NCBI RefSeq assembly: GCF_003443995.1
Contig: NZ_QWEY01000009.1
Span: 124,001 to 188,000 of the forward strand
Source: Pseudotabrizicola alkalilacus
GTDB lineage: Bacteria; Pseudomonadota; Alphaproteobacteria; Rhodobacterales; Rhodobacteraceae
DNA length: 64,000 bases
Direction of reading: 5' to 3'
The notes beneath the pieces were generated by a model. It made no database searches, was not told the DNA's origin, and saw only the letters and a program-made list of their open reading frames with translations. The position numbers were made by a program, and so were the translations under genes. This document shows positions 50,860 through 59,953 of this stretch, in pieces (position 1 is the first letter of the stretch; every line of letters starts with the position of its first letter).

Positions 50860-51954
50860 TTACATGGGGACATCGGCGCGCGCCGGAAACCAGCGCAGAC
50901 GCTCGGGGAGAATCTGAAGCCCGATACGCTCCCCGGTGCGCATGCGGGTATCGCTTGAAATCTGAACGGTCCGGATCGCGCGCCCGGGTTCAGCCGCGCC
51001 GTCCAGCCGGACGGTCACGGTATAGCCGGTGTCACGGAACTGCGCCGCCAGCACCTCGCCCGTCAGCGCCGCCTGCCCGATCTCTGTCACCCGCAGTGCG
51101 CGGGGCGTGACCAGAACATCGGCCAAGGCCACTTCTGGCCCGCCAAGAGGGCCAAGGGCGCGTCCCGCACAGGACCAGCCCTGTGCGTCCCGCACGAGCC
51201 GCAGGATAGCACCCAGCCGCAGGAATTCGGCCACTTTGGGGCTGGCAGGCTGCTCGACCAGATGTTCGGGCGTGGCCAGCTGGGCAATCTGCCCGGCCTC
51301 CATCACCGCGACCTGATCGGCCAGCGTCAGCGCTTCGGACTGGTCATGCGTCACATAGATCGCGGTCAACCCAAGGCCCCGGATCAGCGCACCCAGTTCC
51401 GCCACCATGGTTTCGCGCAATTCGCGGTCCAGGTTCGACAACGGCTCGTCAAACAGCACGATGCGCGGCTCGCCCACGATGGCGCGGGCGATGGCGACGC
51501 GCTGCTGCTGCCCGCCCGACAAGGCTGCAGGGCTGCGCGCGGCCATGGCACCCAGACCGACCCGGTCCAGTGCGGCGGTCACGCGGGCCTCACGCTCTGC
51601 CCGTCCGATGCCCGCCATTTCCAGCGGAAAGGCCACATTGCCCGCCACCGTCAGATGCGGCCACAGGGCGTAATCCTGAAACACCATGCCAAGCTGTCGC
51701 TTTTCCGGCGGCACGAAAACACCCGGACCGGCAACCATCTGGCCATTGATCGAGATGTCGCCGGTGGTCGGGGCCAAAAGTCCCGCAACCAGCCGCAACA
51801 GTGTGGTTTTGCCACAGCCTGACGGCCCAAGCAGTGCCAGCGTTTGTCCGGCAGGCAGGGCCACGTCAATGCCACGCAAGATCTGTATGCCGCTATAGCT
51901 CAGCGTCAGGTTTTGCGCTGATATCGCCTGTTCTGAATTCCACTCGCCGCGCAA
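50860..51954 (-). CDS. ABC transporter ATP-binding protein (first gene of the phosphodiesterase operon)
   Basis: This ATPase (364 aa) has Walker A GPSGCGKTTLL, Q-loop MVFQDYALWPHLTV, signature LSGGQQQRVAIARAI, Walker [13 protein letters not shown] and switch His in VTHDQSEA. A C-terminal TOBE domain follows. The frame has no suitable ATG; a TTG at 51954 with AAGGA about 10 bases upstream is the best start. The order ATPase, binding protein, fused permease, phosphodiesterase is one transcription unit. Confidence 0.87.
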   Translation of the reverse strand: MRGEWNSEQAISAQNLTLSYSGIQILRGIDVALPAGQTLALLGPSGCGKTTLLRLVAGLLAPTTGDISINGQMVAGPGVFVPPEKRQLGMVFQDYALWPHLTVAGNVAFPLEMAGIGRAEREARVTAALDRVGLGAMAARSPAALSGGQQQRVAIARAIVGEPRIVLFDEPLSNLDRELRETMVAELGALIRGLGLTAIYVTHDQSEALTLADQVAVMEAGQIAQLATPEHLVEQPASPKVAEFLRLGAILRLVRDAQGWSCAGRALGPLGGPEVALADVLVTPRALRVTEIGQAALTGEVLAAQFRDTGYTVTVRLDGAAEPGRAIRTVQISSDTRMRTGERIGLQILPERLRWFPARADVPM

Positions 51955-52000
51955 CGGGGTCTTGTCCTTTTCGGGGTTACCACTCCCCTAGGCGCATGGT

Positions 52001-52018
52001 GTGACGCGCAGATGACAA
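52001..52018 (-). promoter_or_regulatory. Pho-box-like element upstream of the ABC/phosphodiesterase operon
   Basis: On the minus strand TTGTCAT-CTGC-GCGTCAC has the 7-4-7 layout of a PhoB box (six and five of seven matches). It ends 47 bases before the ATPase start codon, the same distance as in the lipid operon. Confidence 0.5.
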
Positions 52019-52133
52019 TTCTGCACAACACAGGTCTGAAGTTCGGCCGCCCCGCGCCTGTGCGTCCATGACGAAAGGTCACGCCAAAGAACCTGCGGGC
52101 AGGGTCAGAACACGGCGGGGGCGGGCCGGGCGG

Positions 52134-52943
52134 TCAGCTTGCGATCAGCAAGGCGATGCCGCGGGCCTCGAATTCCTTGGCATCGGCATCCGAGATGCCG
52201 TCATCGGTGATGAAAGAGTGGATCACCTCCAGCGCGCCGAGGCGGGTGAACGAGCTTTTGTTGATCTTGGTCGAATCCGCCACCAGAAACACATGCGAGG
52301 CCGCGCGGATCATGGCCTCTTTCAGTTGCAGGTCGGCAAAGCTGGGATAGGTCAGCCCCGAATCCAACCCGACGCCCGCAGTGGCAAGAAACAGTTTTCC
52401 GGCAAAGATGTTGCGGAAGTAATCCACCGACTTGTCACCCGACAGCGATAATGTCGGTGCCTTGAACTGACCGCCGGGCATGTGCACCTGAAACCCCGGC
52501 ACGGCACCAAGAGTGATGGCGATGTTGAGCGCATTGGTGATGACCGTCAGGTTCTTGCGGTTGACCAGCCGCAGCGCCACTTCGGTCGTGGTGGTGCCGG
52601 CATCAAGGATCAGGGTTTCGCCATCCTTGACCAGAGAAGCCGCCAAAGCACCGATCCGGCGCTTTTTGTCCATGTTTTCCTGATGGTGCAGCACAAGGCT
52701 TTGAACTTGCACCGGCATGGAGTTGAGAAAAGCGCCGCCGTGCTCGCGGGTGACATGGCCCTCCTGGTCCAGCTTTTCCAGATCCTGCCGGATCGTCGCC
52801 TCGGACACCTGAAACGCGGCGGCCAGATCGCGGACGCGGGCTGCGCCTTCTTCCTGAATCCACTCCAGAATGCGGCGGCGGCGCGGCTCAGACAGCAGCC
52901 CGACCATCGTGTCGTCGCGTGCGATGATGGGCTTTTGCTGCAA
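52134..52943 (-). CDS. DeoR-family transcriptional regulator
   Basis: The protein is 269 aa from a TTG start with GGAG 9 bases upstream; an ATG 12 codons later (MVGLLSEPRRRR) is possible but lacks a Shine-Dalgarno. The DeoR helix-turn-helix is at about 20-70 (RRRRILEWIQEEGAARVRDL, AAAFQVSEATIRQDLEKLDQ). The C-terminal phosphosugar-sensing domain contains ILDAGTTTTEVALRL and LFLATAGVGLDSGLTYPS. It is the last gene of the minus-strand half of the sugar island and should repress both divergent operons until a phosphorylated sugar is present. Confidence 0.9.
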   Translation of the reverse strand: MQQKPIIARDDTMVGLLSEPRRRRILEWIQEEGAARVRDLAAAFQVSEATIRQDLEKLDQEGHVTREHGGAFLNSMPVQVQSLVLHHQENMDKKRRIGALAASLVKDGETLILDAGTTTTEVALRLVNRKNLTVITNALNIAITLGAVPGFQVHMPGGQFKAPTLSLSGDKSVDYFRNIFAGKLFLATAGVGLDSGLTYPSFADLQLKEAMIRAASHVFLVADSTKINKSSFTRLGALEVIHSFITDDGISDADAKEFEARGIALLIAS

Positions 52944-53026
52944 GAGGTCAGGCTCCGTTTGGCATGAATGACAGGGGCAGGGTCTGTCCGGGTTCTACGT
53001 CATTGGCGTGTTCTGGCAAAGGGGCG

Positions 53027-54106
53027 TCACGCGGCGCGACTGGCCGCCGCCTCTTGTTGCAACGCGACGCGGGCCTGTAGCTTGCTTTGTGCCTGATCAA
53101 TCACCACCGCAGCGATGATGACAAGGCCCTTGATCACCGTTTGCCAGAACGAAGACACGCCCATCATGATCAGCCCGTCGGACAGGATGCCGATGACAAA
53201 CGCCCCGACGATGGTGCCGCCGATCCGCCCGCGCCCGCCCGCCATCGAGGTGCCGCCCAGCACGGCAGCGGCGATGGCGTTCAGCTCGAAGGTCTCGCCG
53301 GTGGCGGGGTGCGCGGCCTGCAACTGGCTGGCGATGATGACGCCGACCAATGCGGCACAAAAGCCGGAGAAGACGTAGACAAAGATCTTGACCTGATTGA
53401 CCTTTACCCCCGAGAGCGCGGCCCCACGCTCATTGCCGCCCACGGCGTAGATGTGGCGGCCCAGCGGGGTGCGGTTGGCGAGGTAGGCCGCGACCAGCGC
53501 CACCACGATCAGCATCCAGACCATGAAGGGGAGGCCAAAGACTGTGCCCGATCCGATGAAGGGAAAGCTGTCGGAGCCGTAGTCGGCATTGCCCTGCAGG
53601 TTCGGGAAGGTCCGCCCGCCCGATGACAACAGCGCAGCCCCGCGCGCGACATAGAGCGTGCCAAGCGTTGCGATGAAGGGCGCCACGTTCAGCCGTGTGA
53701 TCAGCAGCCCGTTGATCAGCCCGACGAACATGCCGACGATCACGGTCAGCACCGCGACCTCCAGAGAGTTGAACTGGATCGAATAGCCGATCCCCAAAAC
53801 GCCCAGATCAATGCCGTTGATTACCAGCCACCCCGCCACCATGCCGCATAAGCCGACGATGGAGCCGACAGACAGGTCAATGCCGCCGGTGATGATCACA
53901 AAGGTCATGCCGATGGCCAGAAACGCATTCAGCGCGACGTGTTTCGAGATGATGACGGCGTTGGCAAGGCTGAGGAAATTCGGAGCCATCACCGCGAAAT
54001 AGGTGAACACAAGGATCAGCGCGACAAAGGTACGGGCGCGCAGCAGGAACAACAGGGCAGAGGTGCCGGGGCTGATCGCGGAGGCGGAAACGGGTGCGGC
54101 GGTCAT
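53027..54106 (-). CDS. Ribose-type sugar ABC transporter permease (RbsC-like)
   Basis: The permease (359 aa) is of the CUT2 class, with eight to ten helices. Typical blocks are FVIITGGIDLSVGSIVGLCG, ITRLNVAPFIATLGTLYVARG, YAVGGNERGAALSGVKV and AVLGGTSMAGGRGRIGGT. CUT2 permeases work as homodimers, so one gene suffices. It overlaps the ATPase gene by four bases. CUT2 transporters carry ribose, xylose, erythritol and similar polyols or sugars; which one is carried here is not visible. Confidence 0.92.
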   Translation of the reverse strand: MTAAPVSASAISPGTSALLFLLRARTFVALILVFTYFAVMAPNFLSLANAVIISKHVALNAFLAIGMTFVIITGGIDLSVGSIVGLCGMVAGWLVINGIDLGVLGIGYSIQFNSLEVAVLTVIVGMFVGLINGLLITRLNVAPFIATLGTLYVARGAALLSSGGRTFPNLQGNADYGSDSFPFIGSGTVFGLPFMVWMLIVVALVAAYLANRTPLGRHIYAVGGNERGAALSGVKVNQVKIFVYVFSGFCAALVGVIIASQLQAAHPATGETFELNAIAAAVLGGTSMAGGRGRIGGTIVGAFVIGILSDGLIMMGVSSFWQTVIKGLVIIAAVVIDQAQSKLQARVALQQEAAASRAA

Positions 54107-55665
54107 GCGGCGGACTCCTTGGTCTTGTTCCGGGCGGTCGTGTCAGGGGTTTGGGCGGTGTTGGGCGAGGTCGCGGCAATCACGCGCGCGGCATCGGTGC
54201 CAGCGGCGAATTCGCCGGTGATGCGGCCATTCGCCATGACGATGATGCGGTCGGACAAGGCCAGAACCTCATCCAGATCCGAGGTGACGAACAGAATGCC
54301 CAGACCCTGCGCCGCCAGTTTGCGCATCAGGCGGAACACCTCGGCCTTGGCCCCGATGTCTATTCCGCGTGACGGCTCATCCATCAGGAGGATCTTGGGG
54401 TTGGTCATCAGCGCCTTGCCGATCACCACCTTTTGCTGATTGCCGCCCGACAGGCTGGAGACCGGGTTTTCGGGGCTGGCGATCTTGATCGTCAGATCCT
54501 TGATAAAACGCTGGGCGGTTTCCGCCTCGGCTTTCAGATCCAGATGGAAGACCCGGGCAAAGCGCTGCAGCGCCGACAGGGTGATGTTTTCACGGATCGC
54601 CATGATCTGCACCAGCCCGTCGCGCTTGCGGTCTTCGGGGATCAGCGCGATGCCGCGTCTGATCCGGCCGGTCACATCCGTTTCGGTCAGGGCCCTGCCC
54701 TCGACAAAGAACCGACCGCCGGAATGCGGGTGCTGTGCCATGATGCATTCGACAAATTCGGTGCGTCCCGCGCCCATCAGCCCGTAAAGGCCGACGATTT
54801 CCCCGGCGCGGATCGACAGCGACAGGTGATCCACCGCATAGCCGCCACCCTTGCGGGGCAGGGTGATGTCTTCGGCACGGAAAATCTCGTCGCCGAAAGC
54901 GGCGGCTTCGGTGCGGCCGAATTCCTTGGAACTGCCGCCGATCATCGCCTGTACGATCCACGGAATATCCACCCCCGCCATCGCCCGCGCGCCGGTGATC
55001 TCGCCATCGCGCAGCACGGTGATGTAATCGCCGACGCGGATCAGCTCTTCGAGCCGGTGGCTGATATAGACAATGCCGACGCCCTGCGCCTTGAGGTCAT
55101 CAATGATGCGGAACAGCACTTCGCATTCGGCGGCTGACAGCGCCGAGGTCGGCTCGTCCAGAATCAGGATTTTCGCATCCTGCGCCAAGGCCTTGGCAAT
55201 CTCGACAATCTGCTGCTGGCCGATGCGCAGATGGCCCAGCGGAGTGTCGGGGTCGATCGGCTGTTCCAGCCGCTGCATCAGCGCTGTGGTTTCGCGGCGC
55301 TGCTGGTCACGGTCAATGTCGATGCCTGCGCGGGTTGGTTCGCGACCGATGAAGATGTTTTCGGCCACCGTGAGGTTGGGAAACAGGTTCAGCTCCTGAA
55401 ACACGATGCCGATGCCCGCCGCCACCGCCTCGGCCTTTGAGCGGAAGTTGACCGGCTGACCGTTCAGGAACACCTCGCCCTCGGTCAGATCCTCGACGCC
55501 TGCAATCACCTTCATCAGCGTGGATTTGCCCGCGCCGTTTTCGCCGACCAGCACATTGACCGCGCCCATACGCAGATCGAAATCCACGCCTTTGAGCGCG
55601 CGGGTGCCGGGGTAAACCTTCACCCCGCCGCGAATGGTCAGGCCGATGGGGTGGTGCCCGGTCAT
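54103..55665 (-). CDS. Ribose-type sugar ABC transporter ATP-binding protein (RbsA-like)
   Basis: This 520-aa protein has two fused ABC domains. The first is canonical: GENGAGKSTLMKV, LRIGQQQIVEIAKAL, LILDEPTSAL. The second is degenerate at Walker A (GLMGAGRTEFVE) but has a good signature (LSGGNQQKVVIGKAL) and Walker B (LLMDEPSRGIDIG), which is standard for RbsA/MglA-type ATPases. ATGA overlaps join it to the DUF2291 gene upstream and the permease downstream. Confidence 0.92.
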   Translation of the reverse strand: MTGHHPIGLTIRGGVKVYPGTRALKGVDFDLRMGAVNVLVGENGAGKSTLMKVIAGVEDLTEGEVFLNGQPVNFRSKAEAVAAGIGIVFQELNLFPNLTVAENIFIGREPTRAGIDIDRDQQRRETTALMQRLEQPIDPDTPLGHLRIGQQQIVEIAKALAQDAKILILDEPTSALSAAECEVLFRIIDDLKAQGVGIVYISHRLEELIRVGDYITVLRDGEITGARAMAGVDIPWIVQAMIGGSSKEFGRTEAAAFGDEIFRAEDITLPRKGGGYAVDHLSLSIRAGEIVGLYGLMGAGRTEFVECIMAQHPHSGGRFFVEGRALTETDVTGRIRRGIALIPEDRKRDGLVQIMAIRENITLSALQRFARVFHLDLKAEAETAQRFIKDLTIKIASPENPVSSLSGGNQQKVVIGKALMTNPKILLMDEPSRGIDIGAKAEVFRLMRKLAAQGLGILFVTSDLDEVLALSDRIIVMANGRITGEFAAGTDAARVIAATSPNTAQTPDTTARNKTKESAA

Positions 55666-56306
55666 GGCATCACCTCGACCGAGATCGGCGTGACCAGCCA
55701 GGTTTCGGTCGGGGATTTCAGGGCGAGAACGCCGGTAAAGCTGACCGTTTTGCCGGTGGGGTCACCTTCGGGCACGGTCAGGCGCGCAGAGGCGGCGTCG
55801 TTCAGCGCGCGGCCCAGCTTGGCAAACTCGATCTGATCGCGGAAGCCGGAGAAGTCGTAGAACGGAGAGAAATCGCGCAAAGCGCTGCCTTTGACCACCG
55901 GGCCCAGCTGCAGGGTCAGGTCTGCGGTGCCATCGCCATCGGTATCGACATCCAGCACCCGCGCGCGGGTGTCGAGCTTGGCGGCGGTCACCGTGCCTTC
56001 GCCCGCGATGGCAAAGTTCCATGCGGCACCAACGCCTGATCCGGCCTTGCCATGGGCTGTGCCTGCCGCTTCCAGCCCGCCCGCGAGGGCGGTGCGCAAG
56101 GCGGCGGGGGTCAGGGCGCGTTCGGTGATCGCGGGGATCAGCTTTGGCTCCCATGTCTCGGTCATCAGCGCGGCGATGCGGGCATCGTCGCCGCTGGCAT
56201 CGGCCGCTGGGGCCTTGTCAGTATCACCGCCGGTCTTGACGATCTTGCAGGCGGAAAGAGAAAGGACCGCCGCCACGCAGGCTGCGGTAAGGGCAAGCTG
56301 TTTCAT
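55662..56306 (-). CDS. DUF2291 family periplasmic lipoprotein
   Basis: The precursor (214 aa) has a type II signal peptide with lipobox LSAC (Cys20) followed by KIVKTGG, so it is lipid-anchored in the periplasm. The remaining sequence matches the DUF2291 family (PWEPKLIP-like TWEPKLIPAI and GPVVKGSALRDFSPFYDFS). Members occur almost always inside CUT2 sugar transporter operons between the binding protein and the ATPase, as here, but their role is unknown. It may help the binding protein, or act as a periplasmic sugar sensor. Confidence 0.85.
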   Translation of the reverse strand: MKQLALTAACVAAVLSLSACKIVKTGGDTDKAPAADASGDDARIAALMTETWEPKLIPAITERALTPAALRTALAGGLEAAGTAHGKAGSGVGAAWNFAIAGEGTVTAAKLDTRARVLDVDTDGDGTADLTLQLGPVVKGSALRDFSPFYDFSGFRDQIEFAKLGRALNDAASARLTVPEGDPTGKTVSFTGVLALKSPTETWLVTPISVEVMP

Positions 56307-56366
56307 GAGATCCCGTCACTGTGAAAGCTCCGGCGCGCGCAAAAGGGCGCGCGCCGGTCTCTGTGC

Positions 56367-57419
<1,053 letters not shown>

Positions 57420-57449
57420 TCACTTCCAGATCGAAAGTGGTCGCATTCT

Positions 57450-57478
57450 GCAGATGCAGCCAGATATGCTGCATCTGC
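57450..57478. repeat. Perfect 11-bp inverted repeat
   Basis: GCAGATGCAGC and GCTGCATCTGC flank a 7-base CAGATAT spacer. There is no U-run on either side, so an operator or mRNA leader structure is more likely than a terminator. Confidence 0.75.
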
Positions 57479-57586
57479 GGCAATAAATACAGGGCGTTAA
57501 GATTCTTTGGCGGGTGCGCTGCTTGGATATCCCTGCGCAGCTTTCGCTTGCATCAGGATTGCGACTCGGATTAAAAACACATCAAT

Positions 57587-57607
57587 CGAAAGTAATCGAA
57601 ACTTTCG
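57587..57607. promoter_or_regulatory. Candidate DeoR operator (CGAAA repeats)
   Basis: Two CGAAA direct repeats one helical turn apart (57587 and 57597) merge with a perfect palindrome CGAAACTTTCG (57597-57607), 42-62 bases before the isomerase start. Such tandem CGAAA/TTTCG patterns are common for DeoR-family repressors. Confidence 0.5.
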
Positions 57608-57648
57608 CGCGGTGGCATGAGGGGTGCGCCGCTTTTCGGAGGAGCGAC

Positions 57649-59115
57649 ATGACACTTACCATCCGCCGCAAGGTCAGCCTTGGCGTGGTCATCGGTAGCC
57701 GGGCGTTTTTCAGCCCCGCACCGTGCAAGGCCGCGCGCGAAGAGGTTCTGACCCAGCTGGAGCGCCTTGGCGTCAACGCGGTTATCCTGCCGTTCGAGGC
57801 GACGGCAAACGGGGCCGTGCAGTCGATTGCCGATGCCCAGCTGTATGCAGAGCACTTCAAGACGCACCGCGACAGCATTGACGGGCTGGTGATCTGCCTG
57901 CCGAACTTTGGTGATGAGATTGCCGTGGCCGAGCTGGTGAACCGGGCCAAGCTGAATGTGCCGATCCTGTTGCAGGCGTCGAATGACGCGGTGGACAAGG
58001 TCTCGGTTGCCGAGCGCCGCGATGCGTTTTGCGGCAAGCTGTCGGTGTCGAACAACTTCTGGCAGTACGGCATCCCCTTTACCGAAACCACGAACCACAC
58101 CTGCGACACCTGGGGCGAAGAGTTTGGCCGCGATCTGGACCGGTTCGCCCGCGTCTGCCGCACTGTTCGCGGGCTGACAAACGCCCGGATCGGGTCCATC
58201 GGGGCGCGGACCGGCGCGTTCCAGACCATGCGCTATTCGGAAAAGCTGCTGCAGGCCTCTGGGCTGACGGTGGTGACCGTTGATCTGTCCGAGATGATGC
58301 AGGCGGCAGGCGCGATTGCCGACACCGACCCGGCGATGATCGAAAAGATGGAGCGGATCAAGGCCTATGGCACGATCCCCGCCCATATCCAACCCGAGCA
58401 GATCATCCGGCAGGCCAAATGGACGCTCGCCGTCAACCGCTGGATCGAGGAAAACGAATGCGATGCCAGCGCCATTCAATGCTGGCGGTCCTTGCAGGAC
58501 AATTTCGGCTGCGCCACCTGTGTCACCATGTCGATGATGGGCGAAGAGCTGCTGCCTTCGGCTTGTGAGGTCGATGTGATCGGCGCAGTGTCGATGTATG
58601 CGCTGGCCCTTGCCTCTGGCGCGCCGCCGGCGCTGCTGGACTGGAACAACAACTACGGCCACGAACCCGATCTGTGCGTCTGCACCCATTGCGGCAACTA
58701 CCCCAAGTCGTTCATCGGCGACACGCCGGAAATCAGCGAGCTGGATGTGCTGGGCGCGACCATTGGCAAGTCCAAATGCTTTGGCGCGGTCAAGGGCAAG
58801 GTCAAACCCGGCCCGATGACCTATTTCCGCCTGTCCACCGATGACCGGATGGGAAAGATGAAATGCTATCTGGGTGAGGGGGAATTCACCGACCATCCCT
58901 TTCCGATGGATGGCGGCATCGCCGTCACCCGGGTGCCGGACCTGCGCAGGCTGATGCGCTTTGTCAGCCAGAATGGCTTCGAGCATCACGTCGCCATGGT
59001 GCGCGGCAATCACGCCGACGTGGTGAACGAGGCGGTCACCCGCTATCTGGGCTGGCCGATCTACCATCACGGGGCCGAACCCGAGCCGCAGCTTTTCCAT
59101 CCGAACCGTTTCTGA
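57649..59115 (+). CDS. L-fucose/L-arabinose isomerase family protein
   Basis: The 488-aa cytoplasmic protein starts MTLTIRRKVSLGVVIGSRAF, with GGAGGAG just upstream. Order and blocks fit the fucose/arabinose isomerase fold: an N-terminal Rossmann-like part (VNAVILPFEATANGAV, DGLVICLPNFGDE), a central catalytic region with NHTCDTWGEEFGR and NFGCATCVTMSMMGEE (metal-ligand Glu region), and a C-terminal domain with LDWNNNYGHEPDLCVCTHCG and NHADVVNEA. Several Cys residues near CVCTHCG could bind a metal. It should convert an aldose to a ketose. The usual partner aldolase is absent; a split transketolase follows instead. Confidence 0.85.
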   Translation: MTLTIRRKVSLGVVIGSRAFFSPAPCKAAREEVLTQLERLGVNAVILPFEATANGAVQSIADAQLYAEHFKTHRDSIDGLVICLPNFGDEIAVAELVNRAKLNVPILLQASNDAVDKVSVAERRDAFCGKLSVSNNFWQYGIPFTETTNHTCDTWGEEFGRDLDRFARVCRTVRGLTNARIGSIGARTGAFQTMRYSEKLLQASGLTVVTVDLSEMMQAAGAIADTDPAMIEKMERIKAYGTIPAHIQPEQIIRQAKWTLAVNRWIEENECDASAIQCWRSLQDNFGCATCVTMSMMGEELLPSACEVDVIGAVSMYALALASGAPPALLDWNNNYGHEPDLCVCTHCGNYPKSFIGDTPEISELDVLGATIGKSKCFGAVKGKVKPGPMTYFRLSTDDRMGKMKCYLGEGEFTDHPFPMDGGIAVTRVPDLRRLMRFVSQNGFEHHVAMVRGNHADVVNEAVTRYLGWPIYHHGAEPEPQLFHPNRF

Positions 59116-59128
59116 CCGAGTGACTCAC

Positions 59129-59953
59129 ATGATGCACGCAAATGACCCGACCGACCTGATCCACGAAAAGGCGCTGTGGATGCGCCGCCGCGCGTTTCAG
59201 ATGGTGTATGAGGCACGGCTTGGCCATCCGGGCGGCGACTTTTCCGCCATCGACATCATGGCCACGCTGTATTTCGGGGTCATGCAGTATGATGCGACCC
59301 GGCCCGACTGGGCGGAGCGGGACCGGTTCATCATGTCAAAGGGCCATGCGACCGGCGCGCTTTACACCGCGCTGTGTGCCGCCGGATATTTCCCCGAAGA
59401 TTGGCTGCCCACCTATATGCAGCCGCGCTCCATGCTCAACGGCCACCCGAACCGCAATTATCTGCCGGGGGTCGAGACGAATACCGGGCCGCTGGGGCAT
59501 GGGTTTCCGGTGGCATTGGGGATTGCGATTGCCGGGCAGATGTCGGGGCAGGATTTCCGAACCTTTGTGCTGACCGGCGATGGCGAACAGCAGGAAGGCT
59601 CCAACTGGGAGGCGGCGCTGAATGCCGGGCACCGCAAGCTGGAAAACCTGACGCTCATCATCGACCGCAACCGGCTGCAACAGGGGGCGGGCACGGAAGA
59701 GACGATCGGGCTGGACCCGCTGGATGACAAATACCGCGCGTTCGGCTGGCATGTGGAAATGGTGGATGGCCATGACGTGGCGGCCCTGCACCGGCTGCTG
59801 TCTGCCTCGGCCAAGGGGCGGGGCAAACCACTGTGCGTGATCGCCAACACGGTCAAGGGCAAGGGTGTGTCTTTCATGGAAAACAAGGCAAGCTGGCACC
59901 ATGGCGTGCCCGATGCCGCACAATTCGCGCAAGCGATGGAGGAACTGGTCTGA
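59129..59953 (+). CDS. Transketolase, N-terminal (thiamine diphosphate-binding) subunit
   Basis: The protein (274 aa from the ATG at 59129; a GTG three codons earlier and an ATG one codon later are alternatives) covers only the first half of a transketolase. GHPGGDFSAIDIMATLYFG, MSKGHATGALYTAL and GPLGHGFPVALGIAIAG are typical. The ThDP/metal motif runs from GDGEQQEGSNWEAAL to IIDRNRLQQ. The second subunit follows as TGATG. Split transketolases serve specialised sugar pathways, for example apulose-4-phosphate transketolase, rather than the central pentose phosphate pathway. Confidence 0.87.
   Translation: MMHANDPTDLIHEKALWMRRRAFQMVYEARLGHPGGDFSAIDIMATLYFGVMQYDATRPDWAERDRFIMSKGHATGALYTALCAAGYFPEDWLPTYMQPRSMLNGHPNRNYLPGVETNTGPLGHGFPVALGIAIAGQMSGQDFRTFVLTGDGEQQEGSNWEAALNAGHRKLENLTLIIDRNRLQQGAGTEETIGLDPLDDKYRAFGWHVEMVDGHDVAALHRLLSASAKGRGKPLCVIANTVKGKGVSFMENKASWHHGVPDAAQFAQAMEELV

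Noticed and set aside
49893-51954. Calling the importer FbpABC (ferric iron).
   Set aside because: The binding protein lacks the expected adjacent tyrosines, and the operon ends with a phosphodiesterase behind a Pho-box-like site; the iron label would rest on superfamily similarity only.
57571-59100. A 509-codon minus-strand frame opposite the isomerase gene.
   Set aside because: The plus-strand isomerase has a Shine-Dalgarno, fold motifs and operon context.
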